Of a DNA stretch of 64,000 nucleotides, positions 59,621 to 64,000 are shown piece by piece. The DNA is taken from NCBI RefSeq assembly GCF_039528515.1, contig NZ_BAAALT010000111.1, positions 16,521-80,520 on the forward strand. The letters run 5' to 3'. Each line of letters starts with the position of its first letter. The stretch's first letter is position 1. The notes beneath the pieces were generated by a model. It was not told the origin of the DNA and ran no database searches. It saw nothing but the letters and a program-made list of their open reading frames with translations. Position numbers and translations under genes: made by a program. Source of the stretch: Luedemannella flava. GTDB taxonomy: Bacteria > Actinomycetota > Actinomycetes > Mycobacteriales > Micromonosporaceae.

Positions 59621-60589
59621 TTGATCTCATCCGCCGACCTGGGCAACCGGGTCGTCATCCGGCTCCGGCTGGGCGTGGGCGCGGCCGGCCGGCCGACGTT
59701 CACCGATCTCACCGGCGATCTGCTGGCCATCGACGGCGAGCGACTCGTGCTGCGCACGGAGGACGGCCGGTCGCACACGCACGAGTTGACCGAGGTGGCG
59801 GCGGCCAAGCCGATCCCGCCCCGCCCCACGAGGTACTCGGAGATCATCGCCGTCGAGCGGGCCGCGGCGACCACCTGGCCCGCGCCCGCCCAGGAACAGC
59901 TCGGCGACTGGCTGCTGCGGGCCGCGGACGGCTGGACCGCGCGGGGGAACTCGGCCCTCCCCCTCGGCGACCCGGGCATGCCGCTGACCGAGGCGGTGGA
60001 CCGCGTCGAGGCGTGGTATTCAGCACACGGCGTGCGGCCCGCCATCTCCGTGCCGATGCCCGTCTGCCGCGCCGTGCAGGACGAACTGCTGGCCCGCGGC
60101 TGGGACCCGTGGCCGACGACGCTGGTGCAGACCGCGTCGCTGGACGCGCTGCTCGCCGCCGTGCCCACCCGGCCGGACCTGCCGAGCGTCGACCTCGCGG
60201 CAACGCCGTCGCCGACCTGGTTGGCGGCCGTGGCCGGCCGCAAGGGCACGCTGCCGGCCGCCGCGCACCACATCCTCACCGGGGCACCACAGGTCCGCTT
60301 CGCGGAGGTGTACGACGGCCGGACGCTCGCCGCGCTCGGCCGGGGCGCCCTCTCCGCGGACGGGGGGTGGCTCGTGCTGTCGCTCGTCGAGGTCGTCCCG
60401 ACGCACCGGCGGCAAGGGCTGGCCCAGCAGGTCGCCCGCGCGCTCGCCGAGTGGGCGGTGGCGCAGGGCGCCCACCGCGCCGCCCTGCAGGTGCTCGCGG
60501 ACAACGCCGGGGCGCTCGGCCTCTACGCCCGGCTGGGGTTCACCACCCACCACCCGTACGTAACGCTGACGGCGCCCGTCAGCTCTTGA
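59621..60589 (+). CDS. GNAT-family N-acetyltransferase
   Basis: The 322-residue protein has an N-terminal SH3-like beta domain (residues 1-60), a linker, and a C-terminal GNAT domain with the acetyl-CoA motif EVVPTHRRQGLAQQVARAL (about 257-275) and a LYARLGF end. This layout resembles actinobacterial Rv0428c-like acetyltransferases. The start is TTG 59621 with GGGGAGG 5 nt upstream. The substrate is unknown. It overlaps the convergent membrane protein gene by 11 bp. Confidence 0.82.
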   Translation: MISSADLGNRVVIRLRLGVGAAGRPTFTDLTGDLLAIDGERLVLRTEDGRSHTHELTEVAAAKPIPPRPTRYSEIIAVERAAATTWPAPAQEQLGDWLLRAADGWTARGNSALPLGDPGMPLTEAVDRVEAWYSAHGVRPAISVPMPVCRAVQDELLARGWDPWPTTLVQTASLDALLAAVPTRPDLPSVDLAATPSPTWLAAVAGRKGTLPAAAHHILTGAPQVRFAEVYDGRTLAALGRGALSADGGWLVLSLVEVVPTHRRQGLAQQVARALAEWAVAQGAHRAALQVLADNAGALGLYARLGFTTHHPYVTLTAPVSS

Positions 60590-61043
60590 CGACGCGGCGC
60601 GGACGCGACCTGTAGTTCTCCGCGTAGCGCTTGAGACCACGGCTGCGCCAGTCGCGGCCCAGGGCCACCACGCCGAGGTAGCCGAGCAGGCCACCGACCG
60701 CCGTGATGCCGAGGAACAGCAGCACCTGGGCGACGAAGTTGCCCAGACCACCGGCGAACGGGCCGACGCCGCCGACCAGGGGCCCGATCAGCGCCGTGAG
60801 GAGCGCGCCCACGATGCCGGCGGCGCCGAGGTCGGCCACGACCCGACCCGCCGGGTGCCGGACCGTCCACCACGCGGCAGCCGCCACCATCACGACGGCG
60901 CTGGCGGCCACGGCGATGAGCCCCAGCTTGGTCTGCGCGTCCTCGTCGGCGATGTCGGCCAGCCGGGTCACCAGCCGCGCGGCGGCGTTGATGACGAACA
61001 GCGCGACGGTGAGCACGCCGATGGGCACCCAACGGTTCTTCAT
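60579..61043 (-). CDS. Four-helix membrane protein
   Basis: The 154-residue protein has about four hydrophobic helices (residues 8-25, 40-60, 68-85 and 100-125) and a basic C-terminus (RGLKRYAENYRSRPRR). I do not recognise a named family. TAGCAT (61052-61057) ends 8 nt before ATG 61043, so it has its own leaderless promoter. Confidence 0.68.
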   Translation of the reverse strand: MKNRWVPIGVLTVALFVINAAARLVTRLADIADEDAQTKLGLIAVAASAVVMVAAAAWWTVRHPAGRVVADLGAAGIVGALLTALIGPLVGGVGPFAGGLGNFVAQVLLFLGITAVGGLLGYLGVVALGRDWRSRGLKRYAENYRSRPRRVVKS

Positions 61044-61121
61044 GGCCCGGGATGCTAGCCCCGGACCCACCGTCGCGTCGATGCCCGGACCGCCTTCTCT
61101 TGGCAATTTCCCAGCGCCCGC

Positions 61122-63020
61122 TCAGTCACAGACGAAGTGGGGCTCGGCGTCGTAGCGCCAGGAGAACTTCTCCCGCGCCACCTCCCTGCCGTCGGACTTC
61201 ATGACCCGCCACGCGTCCTGCGCGAAGCCGATGCCGCCCACGGCCGGCACGCACCCGGCGTCCTTGAGGTGCACCGTTTTGGCCTGCGTCACGTCGCGAC
61301 GTGGGCCCCATTCGGTCGTCACGCTGTCGTAGACCTTGGTGCTCCACATCGTGACGGTCACCGAGTCGCTGGTCGTGGACGTGTCGATGAGTACGCCGTA
61401 CGGGGTGTTGTTGCGGAACTTCATGTCCAGCGTCGGGTAGTAGATCGTCGACTCGATCACCGACGGGTACCGCGAGATGTAGTAGCTGTGCGGCTTGTGG
61501 AAGACGTCCTCCAGGCCGGCGTAGTACGACGCGTTGAACAGGGTCGTGGTGAACTGCGAGATGCCGCCGCCGACCGCCTTGACCAGCTTCCCGTCGAGGA
61601 TGACGGGCGCGTCGATGTAGCCCTGGGCGTACGAGCGCTCGCCGGTGTAGCCGTTGAGCGAGAACGTCTCGCCTGGCTTCACGACCGCGCCGTCGACCTC
61701 CTTGGCCACCTGGATGATGTTGCGGTTGCGGTCCTCGCCGCCGGAGAAGTGCGTGGTGAAGGTGGAGACCTGCTCCTTGATGCCCAACGCCGCCAGGTCG
61801 GACTCCGTCGTCTTCGCCGCGACGGCCTCGACGGCGGCGGCCACGCTGCGCCCGCTCTCCTGGCCCAGGATCGTCAGCAGGTCCTTGGCGAGCTGCTCGG
61901 TGTCGACCAGCTCGCCGCCCTGGCTCGCCATGATCTTCACGGTGCCGTCGGCGAGGCGCACCGACGCGTCCTGCGGCTGGATCTCGACGCCGGCCAGCTC
62001 GTCGGCCAGCGCCGCGCGCAGCTTCGGCTCGGAGACCTTCGGCGTGATCAGGCCGTACTTGTCGGACTTCAGGACGAGGCTCTTGGCGATCGCCTGGCGG
62101 CTGACCGTGAACGAGCCACGGTCGGTGTTCACGGTCACCGGCGCGGCGACGGCCGGCTCGGCCACCTCAGCGAGGAGGTGGTCCACGTCGGCGGCCGAGG
62201 TCTTCGGGGTGATCACGGTGAGCGGCATGACGATCTCGGCCTGACGCAGCCAGCCGGAGGTGACGGCCGCGGCCGCGGCGTCCTGGGTCACGCCCTCGCC
62301 CGCCACGGGGTACGTGGCCTTCGGGGTGAGGCCCGAGAAGGTGATCTTCGGCAGGGTCATCGCGTGGCCGGCCTTCGTCGCGGTGGGGGCCACCGCGTCG
62401 GCCAGCTTCTCCGCGTCGACGCTCACCACGGGTGCCACGTCGCGACCGAAGATCAGCTTGATCGGGTTCGGGGCCGAGTCCGCCGCCCGGGCGACGGTCG
62501 CCTCGACGTCGAGGGTGAGGCCGACGCGCTGCGGGTCGACGGTGGTGGTCTGGTCGCCGATGCGTACGGTGAGCGGGCTCTGCACCCGGTCACCCAGCCC
62601 GTTGACCAGTTCCCGGGTCGCGTCCTTCTCGCTCCGGCCGCCGATGTCGATGCCGAGTACGCGCGTGTGCATGGGCACCTGGTCCTTGGCGTCCAGCGCG
62701 GTCAGCGCGCCACCGACGACCGCCAGCCCGGCGAGGGCCGCGACGCCGGCGAAGGCGGGTCTGGGCAGGCCGAGGATCCGGCGGCCGCCGCCGGCGGGGG
62801 TGTGTGCGCCCCGGGGCCGGACGGCGGGGATCTCGGCGGTCGGCCGCTCGGCGCCGTCGACGGCGGGGATCAGCCGGGTCGGCTCTTCAACGGCCCGCAT
62901 CATCACGGTGGGCTGGTCATCGGCCGGAATCGGGACGGTCGGCTGGTCCGCATCGGTGGGGAGGTCGCGGTGGGACGTCGGCTCAGTCACGACGGACATG
63001 CACCAATCTGCCGGGGTCAT
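61122..63020 (-). CDS. VanW family / YoaR-like wall protein
   Basis: The 632-residue protein has a cytoplasmic Pro/Thr-rich N-terminus (1-80), one transmembrane helix near 88-110, two repeats of the peptidoglycan-binding (YoaR-like) domain, and a C-terminal VanW domain (about 450-560, with PGETFSLNGYTGERSYAQGY and GGGISQFTTTLFNASYYAG). The family is surface-exposed and linked to cell-wall remodelling or glycopeptide response; it is not a proven resistance gene. ATG 63020 has AGGAG 3 nt upstream; ATG 62999 is the alternative. Confidence 0.85.
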   Translation of the reverse strand: MTPADWCMSVVTEPTSHRDLPTDADQPTVPIPADDQPTVMMRAVEEPTRLIPAVDGAERPTAEIPAVRPRGAHTPAGGGRRILGLPRPAFAGVAALAGLAVVGGALTALDAKDQVPMHTRVLGIDIGGRSEKDATRELVNGLGDRVQSPLTVRIGDQTTTVDPQRVGLTLDVEATVARAADSAPNPIKLIFGRDVAPVVSVDAEKLADAVAPTATKAGHAMTLPKITFSGLTPKATYPVAGEGVTQDAAAAAVTSGWLRQAEIVMPLTVITPKTSAADVDHLLAEVAEPAVAAPVTVNTDRGSFTVSRQAIAKSLVLKSDKYGLITPKVSEPKLRAALADELAGVEIQPQDASVRLADGTVKIMASQGGELVDTEQLAKDLLTILGQESGRSVAAAVEAVAAKTTESDLAALGIKEQVSTFTTHFSGGEDRNRNIIQVAKEVDGAVVKPGETFSLNGYTGERSYAQGYIDAPVILDGKLVKAVGGGISQFTTTLFNASYYAGLEDVFHKPHSYYISRYPSVIESTIYYPTLDMKFRNNTPYGVLIDTSTTSDSVTVTMWSTKVYDSVTTEWGPRRDVTQAKTVHLKDAGCVPAVGGIGFAQDAWRVMKSDGREVAREKFSWRYDAEPHFVCD

Positions 63021-63166
63021 GAACTCCTACGAGGGTATGCGGCAATTCTGCGGATACCTGGGTGCGCGCCCCCAGATGCGACATGCCTAATACCAAAACC
63101 CGTCGAGACAGCCCCAAAACACACACAAACCACGCACACCGCACAGACGCCGGATGCCCGTCCCAC

Positions 63167-63182
63167 GCACTTGATCAAGTGC
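63167..63182. repeat. Perfect 16-bp palindrome
   Basis: GCACTTGATCAAGTGC is self-complementary and stands in A/T-richer DNA upstream of the VanW-family gene. It may be an operator for a dimeric regulator. Confidence 0.5.
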
Positions 63183-63342
63183 CATCGCCGGCCCGAGTAG
63201 TAACGTTTGGCCAATTTCGTGTGGTCATCGCGCGATGAGTTCCGCACGTTACTGGCCATACGTCGGCGGGTCCCGCGATACGGGCCACCGCCGCCGGCCT
63301 GCCATCCAAGATCCGGTGGTGCACGGTGTGGGAGTCACCGGG

Positions 63343-63392
63343 TTATGGCGCCTCAGGTCCGGAATGGGTCCGCATTCCAGCGCTATGGCGCC
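63343..63392. repeat. Dispersed intergenic palindromic repeat, copy B
   Basis: The 50-bp element shares the order TATGGCGCC, CCGGAAT, CCGCAT, AGCGCTA, GGCGCC with copy A at 17672-17723. It contains a 6-bp hairpin GGAATG/CATTCC (63361-63366 with 63373-63378). Confidence 0.6.
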
Positions 63393-63417
63393 GGACTGAG
63401 GCCGAGCCGGGGGCGCG

Positions 63418-64000
63418 CTACGCGCGGCGGGGTGGGATGAGGACGCGGTAGCAGATGGCCGCGACCACGATCGGGCCGAGGAACAGGTAGAGAACGGCGA
63501 CCCACTGCTGGGAGAGCACCAGGTCGCCCTCCGTACGCCGGTTGGCGAACGGGAACGTGGTCACCACCCAGGCCACCCCGGCCAGGATGACCGGCAGCCC
63601 GCGGCCCGTGACGTAGCGGGCGAACAGCATGATCCCCACCGGCGCCACGATCGCCACCGCCAGCGCGACCGGGATCAGGACTCCGCCGATCCGGAACGGC
63701 GTGAGGAACGCGCCGAACGTCGCCATCAGCACCGACGCGGAGACGGCCACGATCGTGCCGACGACCCGCACCGTCATGAGCAGCCACCGGGACGGCGGCA
63801 GCATCTCCCCCGGTTCGGAACCCTCGCCCGGAGCCTGGCCCACGGCCGGGTCGGCCGGCTTGGACCTGTCGGCCGGCTTGGGATCGCCGGCCGGTGCCGC
63901 GACCTTCCCGGCCCGCACCGCCCCGCCCGCCGTCGCCGCACCCGCCTTCGCGGCATCGTCGACCGCCGCGCCCCCGGCGGCCGTGCCGCCATCTTTCGCC
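63418..64000 (-). CDS. DUF6113-like membrane protein (5' end beyond window)
   Basis: The frame stays open to the right edge. About 194 residues are visible: an Ala/Gly/Pro/Asp-rich hydrophilic N-terminal part, then four hydrophobic helices in the last 130 residues. A GTG at 63918 could be a start but the frame continues upstream, so the real start may lie outside. Size and helix pattern resemble the DUF6113 family, which in actinobacteria lies beside mshB and near fdxA; that identification is tentative. Confidence 0.65.
   Translation of the reverse strand, partial: AKDGGTAAGGAAVDDAAKAGAATAGGAVRAGKVAAPAGDPKPADRSKPADPAVGQAPGEGSEPGEMLPPSRWLLMTVRVVGTIVAVSASVLMATFGAFLTPFRIGGVLIPVALAVAIVAPVGIMLFARYVTGRGLPVILAGVAWVVTTFPFANRRTEGDLVLSQQWVAVLYLFLGPIVVAAICYRVLIPPRRA

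Larger units (their letters stand above)
63021..63417. other. Non-coding region with palindromes
   Basis: No gene is visible. It holds a perfect 16-bp palindrome (63167-63182), a 12-bp palindrome CATCGCGCGATG (63226-63237) lying between inverted AGTAACGT/ACGTTACT copies (63199-63206, 63246-63253), and repeat copy B at 63343-63392. Confidence 0.55.

Noticed and set aside
61122..63020. Vancomycin resistance gene
   Set aside because: Only the VanW-like domain is present. No vanHAX or vanRS neighbours exist, and the family is widespread in sensitive bacteria.

Overview
The window is one contiguous piece of a high-GC actinobacterial chromosome. Two mycothiol biosynthesis genes (mshA, mshD), a mycothiol-dependent isomerase-family gene, a GlnR-type regulator, an hbhA-like gene, the succinylase dapC/dapD/dapE set and stand-alone LigD-type repair genes fit an actinomycete. 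The overall style suggests Micromonosporaceae, but the family is inferred and not proven. From memory of Mycobacterium tuberculosis gene order, three blocks look syntenic with it: hbhA/murB/mshA (Rv0474-Rv0487), pabC/nitrobindin/sseC2/cysA2/lmeA/glnR/mshD (Rv0812-Rv0819), and fdxC/dapC plus dapD/dapE/LOG/folP2/DivIVA (Rv1177-Rv1210). I see no tRNA, rRNA, CRISPR array, transposase or integrase.

Layout. 1-9.5 kb: end of a CDP-glycerol glycerophosphotransferase, a membrane glycosyltransferase, mshA-ybjN, a reductase-methyltransferase pair, murB, a mycothiol-dependent enzyme, a macrodomain protein and an EI24 membrane protein. 9.6-14.4 kb: a tightly coupled three-gene cassette (DUF559-type nuclease, winged-helix protein, 1034-aa protein with an AAA+ module and a HerA-like module). 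It is the best candidate here for an undescribed DNA-processing or defence system. 14.4-22.9 kb: alaX, hydrolase, DUF2516, hbhA-like gene and its regulator, asparaginase, BKACE enzyme, DUF4236/excalibur pair, ygfZ-fur. 22.9-35.7 kb: pabC, TM-helix protein, nitrobindin with a previously unlisted 44-aa membrane peptide, DsrE, multicopper oxidase, the sulfurtransferase operon with a cysteine-rich leader peptide, lmeA-like gene, glnR, mshD, NUDIX. 35.7-40 kb: Gfo/Idh/MocA oxidoreductase, phosphate transport (pit-DUF47), a frameshifted ppk2 and DUF402. 40-49.5 kb: DinG-type helicase, AI-2E permease, GroES-like protein, PrsW protease, FUSC transporter, NHEJ set (ligD polymerase, ligase, ku). 49.5-64 kb: tag, DivIVA, folP2, two LOG proteins, a phased array of palindromes, dapE/dapD, DeoR regulator, dapC-fdxA, acetyltransferase, VanW-family wall protein and a DUF6113-like membrane protein running off the right edge.

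Regulation. At least 26 genes show a TANNNT hexamer ending 6-8 nt before the start codon with no Shine-Dalgarno between them. This is the signature of leaderless transcription, and I used it to choose many starts. Genes inside operons instead show 4-11 bp overlaps (often ATGA) or GGAGG-type ribosome binding sites. Base 28964 is an N at the end of a 27-bp tandem repeat, and the ppk2 gene has three frame breaks, so some defects may be assembly errors rather than biology.
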